Shown: positions 43,796 to 54,689, counted from the stretch's first letter. The stretch: 64,000 nt of DNA from Prorocentrum cordatum (GCA_963575745.1 CAUYUJ010006347.1:1-64000); one strand, 5' to 3'. Translations and numbers: made by a program. The notes: generated from the sequence alone by a model not told the origin.

Positions 43796-43802
43796 CCAGC
43801 AT

Positions 43803-44084
43803 GTCCTGGCATTAAGGTGCGCAGTAGGCGCTGCGCAGTTCCTTGGAAAGGAAATCTTCGAAAGCAGGACTCTAGCCAAGAAGGCTACGGGGAGGGTGGT
43901 GATGATCATGCTGATGATGAAGATAGTAGCAGCAGCAGCTGCTTGTGCAGGGGGCCGTAGATGGGGGCCGTGCAGGGAGCCGTACAGGGAGCCAGTCACA
44001 GGCACAAGGCACAGCCAGTCACGTATATGTATATGTGTACGTGCATGTACATGTCTATGTATATGTGTTCAGTATGCCTTCAGC
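43803..44084. other. Region upstream of the LRR gene
   Basis: 282 bp with short GAT, GCA and GTAC/ATGTAT-type microsatellites (44020-44070). It should contain the LRR gene promoter, but no element is recognisable. Confidence 0.4.
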
Positions 44085-44825
44085 CTTGGCCTCAGCCTCA
44101 GCCTGCCTCACCCTCAGCCTGCATCGGCCTCAGCCCCAGCCTCAGCCTGCCTCAGCATCAGCATGCCTTAGCGTCTGCCTCAGCCTGCCTCAGCCTCAGC
44201 CTCAGCCTCGGCCTCCGCCTCGGCCTGCCTCAGCCTCAGCCTCAGTCTGCCTCAGCCTCAGCCTGCCTCAGCCTCTGCCTCAGCCTCAGCCTCAGCCTCA
44301 GCCTCAACCTGCTTCAGCCTCAGCCTCAGTCTGCCTTCAGCCTCGGCCTCAGCCTCAGCCTGCCTCAGCCTCAGCCTGCCTCAGTCTCAGCTTCAGCCTG
44401 CCTCAGCCTCAGCCTGCATCGGCCTCAGCCCCAGCCTCAGCCTGCCTCAGCATCAGCCTGCATCAGCGCCTGCCTCAGCCTGCCTCAGCCTCAGCCTCAG
44501 CCTCAGCCTCAGCCTGCCTCAGCCTCAGCCTGCCTCAGCCCCAGCCGCAGCCTGCCTCAGCATCAGCCTGCCTCAGCCTCAGCCTCAGCCTTCCTCTGCC
44601 TCAGCCTCAGCCTGCTTCAGCCTCAGCCTCAGTCTGCCTTCAGCCTCGGCCTCAGCCTCAGCCTGCCTCAGCCTCAGCCTGCCTCAACCTCAGCTTCAGC
44701 CTCAGCCTCGGCCTCGGCCTCAGCCTGCCTCAGCCCCAGCCTGCCTCAGCCTCAGCCTACCTCAGCCTCAGCCTGCCTCAGCCCCCGCCGCAGCCTGCCT
44801 CAGCCTCAGCCTCAGCATTCTCGGC
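44085..44825. repeat. (CAGCCT)n hexanucleotide array
   Basis: About 740 bp built from CAGCCT with CAGCCTGC variants. Open in all plus frames (for example Pro-Gln-Ala-Ser or Leu-Ser repeats), which explains a 420-codon frame here. Confidence 0.95.
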
Positions 44826-44836
44826 ATCAGCAGTCA

Positions 44837-45162
44837 GAATGTGGCCCGGGAGTGCAGTTCTGGGAACTCGAAGAGCACGAAGTGGCTTACAGCTGGCCCC
44901 GGGCATTCAAAATGTGGCCCGGGGATGGAGTTCTGGGAACTCGGAGAGCACGAAGTGGTTTACATTTAGCTCCGGGCATTCAAAATGTGGCCCGGGAATG
45001 GAGTTCTGGGACCTCGGAGAGCACGAAGTGGCATACAGTTGGCTCCGGACATTCAAATGCTGCCCGGGAATGAAGTTCTGGGAGCTCGAAGAGCACGAAG
45101 TGGCTTCCAGTTGGGTCCTGGCATTCAAAATGTGGCCCGGGAATAGAGTTCTGGGGGCTCGA
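44837..45162 (+). repeat. 73-bp satellite, left part
   Basis: 'GTGGCCCGGG' occurs at 44841, 44914 and 44987, with further copies near 45059 and 45132 (period 72-73 bp). The array is interrupted by the transposon at 45165-49292 and resumes at 49297-49390. Confidence 0.9.
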
Positions 45163-45234
45163 TTATGTAGATCCATTTATGTTTATTTAGTGCAATTGCT
45201 TATTTAGTAGTCGGCCATGAAGTTATCATCCTTC

Positions 45235-45258
45235 AAATTTAGCGTCGACGCTAAATTT
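45235..45258. promoter_or_regulatory. 24-bp perfect palindrome near transposon end
   Basis: Each half reads AAATTTAGCGTC from its own 5' side. An imperfect copy sits at the other end (49217-49238). TTAGCGATGATCGTCGCTAA at 49197-49216 is a further near-palindrome. These are candidate transposase-binding sites. Confidence 0.6.
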
Positions 45259-45389
45259 TAGCGACGATCTGCGTCGACGCATGCTCCAACACGGTATAAC
45301 ATTCGAAAAAGGAGGTGTGACCCCCTGAAAAGGGCGCGTGCGCCCCGGTGGAGCAGGAGGCGCCGCTTTTCCGCAGCGCTGTGGCGCGT

Positions 45390-48300
45390 GCACTTTTTTC
45401 TGTCCGCGCGCGCGGCAGTCGCACCAGCCGCGCCATCGGCTGCACGCGGTGGCGCGCGATCACCGCTCGGGAGAAGCCCGTCGCTGAGGGCGGGGGGCCG
45501 CGCCTCTTCGCCACGTGGCCCACGCTGCCCCCGAAGTCCTCGCCCCTGCAGGTCCAGCGCAGCGACGGCTGCCCTCTCCCGCGAAGGCCATCTCGAGGAG
45601 CAGGTGCGCCTTCGGCTTGACGCGCCAATTCCTCGGCTGCAGCGCAGCAAGAGAGGCAAACAAGGTCACGAACCTGCTGGCGGAGTCGCGCATCAGATCC
45701 TTTCTGAAGATGCACTGGCCGCTCAACGTGTGGTAGCAGGAGTGCAAGTGGCGCATGGCGTTCAGCGCGGCGTCGCCCACGGCACTCCTGGAAACGCAAT
45801 GCGTCTCGGCCGCTTCCTTGCAGCATGGGATCAGATGCCTCAGGATGGCCGCCTGGCCGCGGAACTTCGGGTGCGCTTTCTTGGGCTTCACCGTGCGCTC
45901 GTTGAAGTCGTGGAGGCGGTCGGGCGTCGAGTGCGCGTCGTAGTGCGCCTGGGTGGGCCTCCACATCTCGTCGCTCTGTTGCGCGCGGCGGCGCCCCGGG
46001 GGCTTCTTCATGATGTGCCCGAGCAAGGCCCCCGCGAGGTCCGCCCCGACCCCTTGGTCCACGGCGCGCAACCAGTCGACCTTGAACGCGTCGATCGCGA
46101 TGCCAGGGGTGCTCAGCGCAGGCGAGACGCGGCCTCCGCTGCGCAGGATGATGGCGATCACGTCCTGCAGCGAGCGCCTGCTCGTTGGCCTCGCCCACCG
46201 AGAACTCGTCGACGTCTGCGTCGTCACCTGGGGGTCGCGCAAAGGAGAGCGGGGGGGAAACAGGGAACACGGGAACAAAGCCAGGTGCAACCAAGATATC
46301 CTCCTCCTGCTCCTCCTCCTCCTCCTCCTCCTCCCCCTCCCCCTCCACCTCCTTTTCTTCCTCCTCCTTCTCCTCCTCCCCCCTCCGTGTTTGCGCGGGG
46401 CCAGTCGCCCCCCTGGGATAATGTTGCACTTCCAGCAGCACCCGGAGCCCTCGTTCCAGGCGGGGAAAGGAGCAACTTCTTTCCACGCTTTCCAATCCGC
46501 GCGAAATTGCACCGGGGCACCGCGGGCCGGCAAGGGGGAGCCCTCCAGGGTCCTGCTGTCGGCTCACGCCTGTTGAGCTTTATCCCAGGAGTGCGAGAAC
46601 GGCGTCTTGTCGCGCCGCTCTCGCGGGCAGAAGCCTCTCCACAAACACAGAAAACTCCATTGTATGATGCCGAAGATGTCGCGCCAGGTGTTCGTGGACA
46701 AGTGGCTCTTCGAAGTGCTGAACAATGGGATTCTCAAATTGCCGTAGGGTCCGTCGGGATCAAGGCCAGGCAAGTTCATGCTGAGGACTTCGACCGACGC
46801 AGATCTGCCCCACTTGGTGGGGGCCCCGTCCTGCCACAGGCCGATGGCCACCGCGGGGCTGCCCGGCTTCGCTTCCACGCCCTGCACGCGCGCGCAGTCG
46901 CCCTCATCCAGCCCCTGCTTCTGCAGCAGCACGTGCAGGTCGCCGTGCCTGCCCAGCGCCAGGAGGATCTCGCGCGGTAGCAACAGGGACACTTCTTTTG
47001 TCTCTTCTCGATGACGCTTGGTGTTCCACACGCGGACCTTTGCCGCGTACTCATTCGGCCGCAACGTTCGATTGGGAAATCTCCTCCTTAAGGTCCTGCA
47101 AGTGTTGGCATGTCCCGCTCTCGGGCCCCCAACGCCCGCGGCCCCCCCTTCCTCGGCGTCGGCGGCGAGCCTTTGCATGTCGCCCGAGGACAGAGTATCC
47201 CTCATCATGTGCGTCTGCAAGGTGGCGCGAAAGCGCTTTGCAGGCGGCGGCGCGCTGGCGCCCACCGCCGGCTGGCGCTTCGAGAACATGGCGGCGCGCC
47301 CGCCCCGCGGCCCGCCACGCGCCCGTCGTCTGGCAAACAGCTTCGGGCGAAGGCGGCGTCCGAAGCAGGAGGGGGCGGGGGGAATTCAACTTCAATTCGA
47401 AGTGCCAATTTCGAGGTTCGGAGTCCGAAACTCGAACTTCGAACGCGCGCTGCAGCGCCTCCTTGCCCCTCCCATTCCTCAGCGGGAGAGCTCGCCTCCA
47501 CGCGTTCCCATGAGCTGCGACATCTCCCGCCAGACACAGCGCTGTCGCGCGAAGCGGCGCGCGCAGGAGGCGCCCTGCCTCCTCGCTTCGCCGCGCTTCT
47601 TTTTTGTCGGCCAGCCGCAGTCGCAGGCAGTTGCTTTTGTGTGCTGGCGGGGGCGCTGCCCGTGGCTGCTCGCTCGTTTCTTCCCCTCCCCCCTCCCGCG
47701 CCCGGACCCCCTCTGCCCTCCACCCATTCTCCCCTCCCCCGCTCCCCCCCCCCCCCCCGTCTCTATTTCCCTCCCCCGCGGGCCGCTCACTTCGCGCCCT
47801 TCCAACGCTTCACGGTGATCTTGCCGCCCTCCAAGTGCTTCTCCGCGAGCATGACCTGGTCTGACAACGCATGCCTCGTCTTCCTCATCATCTCGTCGTC
47901 GGGTTCGCCCTCGGGGATGCGTGCCGCATCGGCCAGCAGGAGCTCTGCAGCGTCGAGGAAGTCGCTCAGCGCTTTGCGCGCGGGCCTGATCTCGTCGCCG
48001 TTGGTGCGCCACTTGGCATCGTCGTCTCTCTTCGCCTCGGCATCGAAACTCAGCATCAACTCCTTCATGTCCTTCTGCTGCCTCTGCAGGGCGGTCGCCT
48101 TCAGCCAGCGGCGGCGCGGGGGGGCAGGAGGGGAAGAGGGGGGACATGAGAGGGGGGGGGGGGGGGGGGGNNNNNNNNNNNNNNNNNNNNNNNNNNNNNN
48201 NNNNNNNNNNNNNNNNNNNNNNNNNNNNNNNNNNNNNNNNNNNNNNNNNNNNNNNNNNNNNNNNNNNNNNGTATAGGGCCAGGGTCGCCGCGCCCTGGTC

Positions 48301-48762
48301 CGCTACGCTGGGCGCGGCGCCGCCCGAGGCGGCCGACGCCGCCCCTGGGCTGCTGCGAAGCTTTGCTGCGCTCGGCGGCGTCGAGGCGGGCGAGTGCTGT
48401 CCGCCGCCCTCGGCCCCCACCCCCCTGGCGTGAATCACCGTCTGCGCCGCGGGAGGGAGGCGCTGCAACTCCTTGCTGCCGCTCCTCTCGTTGCAACGCG
48501 ACAGCGTCTCCACCATGATCTTTGCCCACACCGAGGGCGCAGGGTCCGCCTCCCCGAGCACCTCCTTCAGACCCTTCTGGAGGTCCTTCGCGGACAACCT
48601 CGCCGTCCGCCCATTCACGCTCGCCAGGAAGTTCACGTTCTTGCGCGCGATGTCCTCGTAGCTGCCCGTGCAGTGGAATCCCGGGATCTCGCCCTGCCAC
48701 ATGCGGATGACCCCGCTCGAATCCCCTTGGGCGATCTCCGCTTTCGCACGCCCCGGCGCCAT
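45390..48762 (-). CDS. Transposase-like gene, multi-exon, probably damaged
   Basis: Approximate exons in order: 48271-48762 (ATG at 48760-48762; 'NVNFLASVNGRTARLSAKDL', runs into the gap); 47790-48110 (charged helix including 'MKELMLSFDAEAKRDDDAKW'); 46570-47289 ('LSMNLPGLDPDGPYGNLRIP', ending 'TWRDIFGIIQWSF'); 46430-46535 ('FRADWKAWKEV', then CCWKCNIIPG, a Cys pair); 45390-46170 ('IDAFKVDWLRAVDQGVGADL', 'NWRVKPKAHLLLEM', 'PSLRWTCRGEDFGGSVG'). Introns contain a (CCT)n tract (46295-46385). These motifs recall a family I associate with dinoflagellate predicted proteins of unknown function; its location between TIRs suggests a transposase. A one-base register change near 45573, between LLLEM and PSLRW with no room for an intron, suggests damage. 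It could also be two genes, split between 47790 and 47289. Confidence 0.55.
48171..48270. other. Assembly gap (100 N)
   Basis: Exactly 100 N directly after a G run starting at 48151. True length is unknown. Confidence 0.99.
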
Positions 48763-49296
48763 GCGAGCGGCCCCGCGCCGAGGTGGGGGGGCCGTTGCCG
48801 CGGCCTCTCGATGGCAGACTGCGGCGACGATGGGAAGGTTGGATGCGCCGCCGTCGTCGCTCCTAGGAGGCGCGGCCTCCACGTCCGCATGCTCGCCCCG
48901 CCCCACTCCTCTCCCCCCCCCCCCCCGTGCAGGAGGCGCGGCCTCCTCGTTCTTCGCCCCCATGGCAAAAAGTCAGCTTCCGCCCCTGCGAGATCGACGC
49001 GATGCCCTGGGGGGGGGGGGGGGGCGACGCCCCCTGAACACGCCCAAACCGCTCGCACATGCAGCACATGGCTCGCCGCAGGAGGCGCGGCCTCCTCCGC
49101 GCGTGAACAAAATATCCCATTGCAGGAGAAGTGCGCCTCCTCATGGGACAACATCGCGCCGTCGTCGTCGTTAAGATGTACTCGTCGCTACAGATTTAGC
49201 GATGATCGTCGCTAAGTTTTAACGTCGACGCTAAATTTAAGGCCGACTACTAAATAAGCATATGCACTAAATAGGCATAGATGGATCTACATGGGA

Positions 49297-49390
49297 AGAG
49301 CACGAAGTGGCCTACAGTTGGCTCCGGGCATTCAACATGTGGCCCGGGAATGGAGTTCTGGGGGCTCGAAGACCACGAAGTGTGTAACTG
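49297..49390 (+). repeat. 73-bp satellite, right part
   Basis: Begins AGAGCACGAAGTGG exactly where the array at 45162 breaks off and continues for little more than one unit. Confidence 0.85.
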
Positions 49391-49877
49391 TTTGCTTAAA
49401 ACGAGCCCGGCCCTCGTCGGGTTCCGCCCGATCGGCTGCTCCCCGGATCCTGCCCGGATCCCCCTGCGGAGTCGAGATGCTTTCTCTTGACACCACTAGA
49501 AAACTATCAGTCTTCGCTGTTAGGTAATATCCAAGGTGCTCGCGGGCTCCCCGAACACGGCCCGATATTTTGCGGCAGAGTGCTCTTCGCAAGGTATTTT
49601 GTAATGGATGTAAAGGATGGCGGGTGGGGGGTCTGGCATTGTCTCTGATTTGTCACCGGTCGAGTGGGGGAGAGGATGCATATCAATCAGGAGCAGTGGT
49701 GGACCCATCCCCCAAGGGGAATAATGGGACTACAGTCGGGGCGCTGAAGAAGGAACCTTTTTTCGTTCTAGAGGGGCTCCGTGTTCCCTGATTGTTTCAC
49801 AGTTTGCCTCTGGTTGTCCTCAGGTTTTCTTTGGGAAGTCGAAGTTTAGCTTACGGGAACATCGGGGAACGATGAAT
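49391..49877. other. No feature seen
   Basis: Normal-complexity DNA without a convincing frame. Confidence 0.4.
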
Positions 49878-49954
49878 GGCATAAACATGAAGCTCGGAGG
49901 TCCGCGCGGATTTCTCGGATCCGCGCTGGACCTCCGAGTTTTTATGTCTATGTC
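49878..49954. mobile_element. Foldback element, copy 2
   Basis: Arms GGCATAAACATGAAGCTCGG and, inverted, GACATAGACATAAAAACTCG close on a core with 'GGATTTCTCGGATCCGCGCT'. About 77 bp, non-coding. Confidence 0.65.
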
Positions 49955-51199
49955 ATCCTTCGTTCCCCCCAAAGAGGGGCCTCTATCCATGCTTAGGGTT
50001 CCTCACGTCAACGCCCCGACTGGTACTGGGACCGGAGCAGCGAGCTTGCTGAGCCACCCTCGCCCAGAGGGCGGGCGGGAGTGCGGGACCAGGGGACGGT
50101 CGTCTTTCAAGGGGGCGCCTCCGCGGAGGGAGACATCGGGAAAAGGAAAGACACGCGGCCCTCAGAGAATCGTCGACTCCAAGGAACCTATGGGAAACTA
50201 CTGGGAAGTTGGGGGGAAGACGAAAACCCAGAACCCAGAAGGTATTGGAACATGTGGGGAATCCCGGGCTTTCTGTGTACTCATTTGTGTGTCCCGGGGC
50301 CCCCTTTAAGAAATAATGCTCGTGGGGACCTGTGAGGGTGGGGCTTGGGACGTGAGGGTGCGGTTCAGCATTGTTGATACGTGTTGGGTTTACTCTGGTT
50401 TCCGTGTTCCCCCCGCCTCCGCCTCCTCTTCTTCTGAACGTCCTTTTCCCTCCTCCTTCTCCCTCCTTGCTCCTCCCCGCTTTTCCTTATCCTCCTTCTC
50501 CTCCCCCCCTTGTCCCCTCCTCCCTCCCTTCCCTCCCTTCTAAGCGTCAGCACCAACGACCTTCAGGACGGAGAAGGAGGCGAGGGAGGGGGAGGAGGAG
50601 GCGGCGAGGGAGAGAGGAGACTGAGGAGGAGGAGGAGGAGGAGGAGGAGGAGGAAGAGGAGGAGGAGACATGCGCTCCAGTTATAGGCAGACCCGCTAGC
50701 ATCTTCAAGGCCTCAGGGACGAGGAGGAGGAGGAGGAGGAGGACCATAAGAACTCCAGGACGCGTGAACGATGTGGTGCTCATCAGTCCGCACACGTGTC
50801 CCCTCCCGCTGCGGGCAGCGCCCCCCCCTGAATCTGAAGGGCGCATGCCTAGCGGGCCTGCCATGCGGGCGAGCTTCGGTGTTGTCAGAGGCTGCGGGGG
50901 CTGGAACGCACGTGGCCCTCGGGATCGCTCAAACCGAGCCCTGCCCCCAGCCCCATCCACATCTCGAGCCCCACCGTCTCACCACCTCAGTTGGGGATAT
51001 GCCCATCGAAACCCGAAGGGAGCAGCGCACATCCTTCTTAGGAGGGAAAATCGGTCAGTGGGGCCCAGCCCATGGAGATCGGTTAAATCGGTTTCGGGAA
51101 ATCGGTTTCGGTTTGCGTCGTGCGTGCGGGGGAGGCGAAGCTGCGCGTGTTCCATACTCAGTGGAGGCCATGTGTTGTCAAAAGGGCCGCCCCCCGAGC
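49955..51199. other. Gene-free; C/T and GGA tracts
   Basis: 49955-50400 is unremarkable. 50405-50545 is C/T-rich and 50565-50670 and 50715-50745 are GGA tracts. No recognisable gene. Confidence 0.45.
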
Positions 51200-51320
51200 G
51201 CCCGGCGTGGCCCCCGGTTGTCCCGCGGTTGTCCCGACGGTTGTTGTTGTCCCGATGGTTGTCCCAATGGCTGTCCCGATAGTTGCCCCGATGGTTGTCC
51301 CGATGGTTGCCCCGATGAGA
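51200..51320 (+). repeat. 'CCCGATGGTTGT' short-period repeat
   Basis: About seven copies of a 12-15 bp unit. The reverse complement of the same word dominates 59450-60140. Confidence 0.75.
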
Positions 51321-51329
51321 TAGATAGAG

Positions 51330-51765
51330 AGATAGGTGTGGTTAGATGTTGTTAGATGTTGATTATTTGTCGATGGTGGTCTCGATGGTTGTCCCGATGG
51401 CTGATAGGTATATGGGTATATATATACATCAATAAGCGTGTGTATATATAGATCGCTATACAAATGTATGTGTATAAATACTTATATACCTTCCTGTACA
51501 GCAATCGACCTATACACACAACCATTTAGTTTGATATATGTATACGTACATGTGTGTATATGTAGGTCTATATGTATACATTCAACAATGGGAATATCGA
51601 TCGATTCATTGATGGGTTGATTGATTGATAGACCTTTTGGCTGATAGATACATATATTTTTATATAAGATAGGTGTGCATGTATATGTATAGATGATTGT
51701 CCTAAACAGATAACTACATATATAGGTAGATGAATAGATCGGCAGATGTGCGCGACAATAGGACA
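51330..51765. repeat. AT-rich island with TATA/GATA runs
   Basis: A sharp drop in GC content: ATATATAC, TGTATATG and TTGATTGAT motifs. No gene. Confidence 0.7.
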
Positions 51766-52059
51766 GTTAAAACACCACCGAAGAACCCAGAGCCATCGCA
51801 AATCGACCGCCCCCCCCTCCCCCCCCCCAACAACCTCCTTAGCATCCGGAGGGTGGCCCTATCGGTAAAGAAAACGCCCACCATTCAACAGCGATCAGGA
51901 GCACACAGAGGTATGATCATAATGCCCAGGGAAGTGTCAAGCGGCAGCCCCGTTTTGAAACGAGTCCGCCATCCGTCCGTGCCAGAGCTGGACATTGTCA
52001 CGATCTTGGTCCTACGTCTTGAGGGAATCCCAAGCGACAGAGCAGCCATATCTTAATAT

Positions 52060-52170
52060 TCCCGCTATCCATGCGTGTACTTGTTGGATTTGTTTGAGAG
52101 GAGCTCGCGCGGCGCCAAGGCGAGAGTCCCATTTTCAAAATGAGCCACCCTCCATCCGTGTAGCTGTTGG
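52060..52170 (+). repeat. 81-bp unit, single copy
   Basis: 'CGCGCGGCGCCAAGGCGAGAG' type block, then CATTTTCAAAATGAGCC and CCTCCATCCGTGTAGCTGTT, matching the family at 3.0 and 32.7 kb. Confidence 0.65.
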
Positions 52171-53279
52171 GGAGGTGTCCGGGTCATACGCGGAGGGGAA
52201 GTTCCAGGCGCCACACTTGGCCCGCCCTGGAGGCACGCCCGGTGGTGCGACAGGGACGGGTTTTCGATGAGGAGCAGGGGTGGGGGAGGAGCAGGGAGAT
52301 GTTTCAGTTGTTTCCCTTCTCGCCCGCCCAGTCTTCCACACATCCCTTATCCCCCATCCACTCCTGCCCTGTCCTGCCCCTACCTTGTTATCCCTCTTCC
52401 AATTCCCTACACCTTCTTTCCCGCAACGTCCTATGCTGGATCCGTGTCGTGTTGATATTGCGGCGACCCCAGCGCGTGTGTTCAAGGTGGAACCCCGCCA
52501 GTGCGCCAGAAGCGGCCAACATTGAGTGATCTTCGCTCGCGGAGAGACGGAACGTTTCAAGGCTGAACGAGCCACGTGGTGTCAGAACACACACTGCGAC
52601 ATCGTTACGACAAGAATCTGCGCGAGCCAGACGGAACGAGCATCAAGTTTCGCGAAAATTGGCCCTCATCATATTGAAGTGGGGGTGGGACTGGGCCAGG
52701 CCCGCTGCTCACCCCTCACTCTATCCCCCCTGCCATTCCCTCCTCCTTCCTGTCCTTCCTCCTATACCCCCCCCTGCCACTTTAACATTTGCCCCCACCC
52801 TAGAGATACCATTTGCCCCTCCTCTTATCATGTGCCCCTCCCCTTATCAGTTGCTCCGATCCTATGTATACCTTCCCGCCCTTCCCTCCCCTATCCCCCT
52901 AACCTTGGCGGCGCGCCGGGGTGGGGAAGGCAGAGAGGGCGGGCCTTCTCAGAAGGCCCAGAATGCCTTGACGACGATGACTTCTGACCTGACCCCTTTC
53001 ACGTCCTCCCTCGGGGCGCGTCTGATACTTCCCCCCCCACCCCCCCACCGTTCCAGGGCTCGTTTCGACTCCTTCGACCCCATTCGGTTCCATTTTGATC
53101 GATTCCGATTCCGATTCGATTCGACGTCGGATTCCGATCTGGACTTCAGTTTCTCAACGGAGGCCTTACCAGCATGCCGACTTCCGCCGATTCGTCTTTT
53201 CTCCCGACTTGGCTGCCGATTCCCGCCGATCCTATTCACTCTGGTCGCCGATCCGACTCATCGATTCGATCTTAGTATC
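52171..53279. other. Gene-free; C/T-rich sequence
   Basis: C/T-rich at 52300-52420 and 52725-52900; 53070-53150 has GATTCCGATT-like short repeats. No gene is supported. Confidence 0.45.
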
Positions 53280-53560
53280 CTAAGGCCTCTCGGACGGCCT
53301 AGGACGAGGATAAATCCGTTCCTGAGCGTTCCAGAACGCTCTTAGAGCGTTCGGGAACGCTCTGAGAAAGCCGTGGCGCTCGAGACATCCTCCAGAGCTG
53401 CCAGATCTCAGAGGTTCTCGACTTATCCTCATCCGAATGTATCCTCGTCCTGGATTTGTCTCAGACTCGTGCCCTTCCCCTGGCCGCTTTCGCTGGCCAG
53501 CCCGCTCGCAAAGTGTCGACATGGCCCCCCATGATCTTGCATCCTCATCGTGCGCCCATC
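53280..53560 (+). repeat. Dispersed repeat joining the 0.6-kb and 4.3-kb blocks
   Basis: 53280-53470 matches 600-800 and 53475-53560 matches 4337-4440, here in direct succession. This may be the uninterrupted form of one longer repeat. Confidence 0.65.
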
Positions 53561-53716
53561 GCACGATAAGGATGCAAGGGGATTGTCGTGCATCCTTATC
53601 GTGCGTCCTTATCGTGCATCCTTGTCGTCCTTATCGTACATCCTCATCGTGCAACCTTATCGTGCATGATGTCCCTGCGTCCTTGTCGTGCATCCTTACC
53701 GCGCGTCCTTATGCGG
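53541..53716 (+). repeat. ~13-bp repeat 'CATCCTTATCGTG'
   Basis: About twelve degenerate copies. The last units of the 4.3-kb block ('CATCCTTACCGTG') are a short version. Confidence 0.8.
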
Positions 53717-53864
53717 ATTGACTGCGCTCCCGATCGCCGATCCGACCGATCGCTTCGATCGGTGCCCTCCCTCATCCCCCCCCCTCTCCTCCCCGTCCCC
53801 CCCTGCCGTGTCGCTCCCCCTGCCCTTTTCCCCTCCCTCTCCCCGTCCCCCTTCTGTGGTGACG

Positions 53865-54660
53865 TGCAGGAGGAGGAGGAGGAGGAGGAGGAGGAGGAGG
53901 CAGGAGGAGGGAGGAGGCCAAGCCAAAAACATATCCCGGCCCCCTCATGCCGAGGCGGCGGTGCCGCGGGCTCTCCCACCGCGGCGGGGGCCGGCGGGCG
54001 TGGCGCGGCGGCGGAGGCGGGCCCACAGATCGCCCGCCCCGGCAGCCGCAGCAGCCGCGGGGAGGGGCGGAACGGGGAGGGTCTGGGAGGGAGGAGGCGG
54101 GGAGAGGAGGGAGGAGGAGGGAGGAGAAAGAAGAGGGAGGAGGAGGAGGAGCAGGTAGGAGGCGGTAGGAGGAGGAGTGAGGTAGGGAGGAGGGAGAAGA
54201 CGAGGAGGAGAGGAGAAGGAGGAGAGGGAGGACGGAGGAGGAGGAGAAGAGGTTGATGAGGAGAGAGTACAGGAAGTGGAGGAGGGGCAAAAGGGAAGAG
54301 GAGAAGAAGGAGGAGGAGGAGGGAGGAGGAGAAGCAGGAGGTATGATAAAAAGCAGGATACATGAGGTATGAGGTATGAGTTATATGTAGGAGGAGGAGG
54401 GAGGAAGGAGCAGGAGGGAGGAGAAGGTAGGGAGGAGGAGGAGGAGGAGGAGGAGGAGGAGGAGGAGGGGGAGGAGGAGGAGGAGGAGAAGGACGTAGCA
54501 GGAGGTAGCAGGAGGTAGCAGAAGGAGGAGGAGGAGGAGGCCGGAGGAGGTAGGAAGAGGTAGGAGGAGGCCGGAGGAGATAGGAGGAGGTAGGAGGAGG
54601 CTGGAGGAGATAGGAGGAGCAGGATGCAGGAGGAGGTAAGAGGAGGAGGTAGGAGGAGAA
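53865..54660. repeat. (GGA)n-dominated tract
   Basis: GGA triplets with AGGTAGGAGG variants (54490-54650), interrupted by GC-rich sequence at 53935-54075. Confidence 0.85.
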
Positions 54661-54689
54661 GAACGCTACAGCTCCGCTGCTCAGGCTCG

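Larger units (their letters stand above)
42721..43802 (-). pseudogene. LRR protein gene, 5' part, with three GR-P repeats
   Basis: N-terminal part of the gene completed at 35062-35708. The start ATG is at 43800-43802, with an in-frame stop 12 nt upstream. Residues 1-45 are a Ser/Gly/Ala/Pro repeat (10-residue unit 'NSGAPQPAAL'). Then come three ~50-residue repeats: R1 (43497-43646, 'LVEDVKQFGRIPKRKKG'), R2 (43333-43464) and R3 (42960-43109, 'LLKDVLYFGRPP'), with an unrelated 'KELGYYPKVSK' segment between R2 and R3. R1 and R3 align over 50 residues without gaps only if one base is added in the G6/C6 run at 43075-43080; as written the frame is broken there. LRRs begin after R3 ('TVRSLSFSHDSEDG', 'CPNLTEFRVEGALF') and stop at the Copia insertion. 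The repeats resemble helicase-associated or dinoflagellate 'GR-P-K' modules; function unknown. Confidence 0.75.
45165..49292 (-). mobile_element. 4.1-kb TIR DNA transposon
   Basis: Bounded by inverted repeats 45165-45216 and 49241-49292 (47 of 52 positions identical by eye, starting ATGTAGATCCAT), with a second inverted block containing TTTAGCGTCGACG further in. The ends are AT-rich; the body is GC-rich. Joining the flanks at the dinucleotide GA (45161-45162 and 49295-49296) restores an intact 73-bp satellite unit, so the empty site is defined and the target duplication is probably GA. It carries a minus-strand transposase-like gene and one 100-N gap. Superfamily is not assigned. Confidence 0.85.

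Noticed and set aside
43945-45207. 420-codon plus-strand frame rich in Pro, Gln, Ala and Ser
   Set aside because: It translates the CAGCCT array and the 73-bp satellite; every frame is open there and it has no domain.
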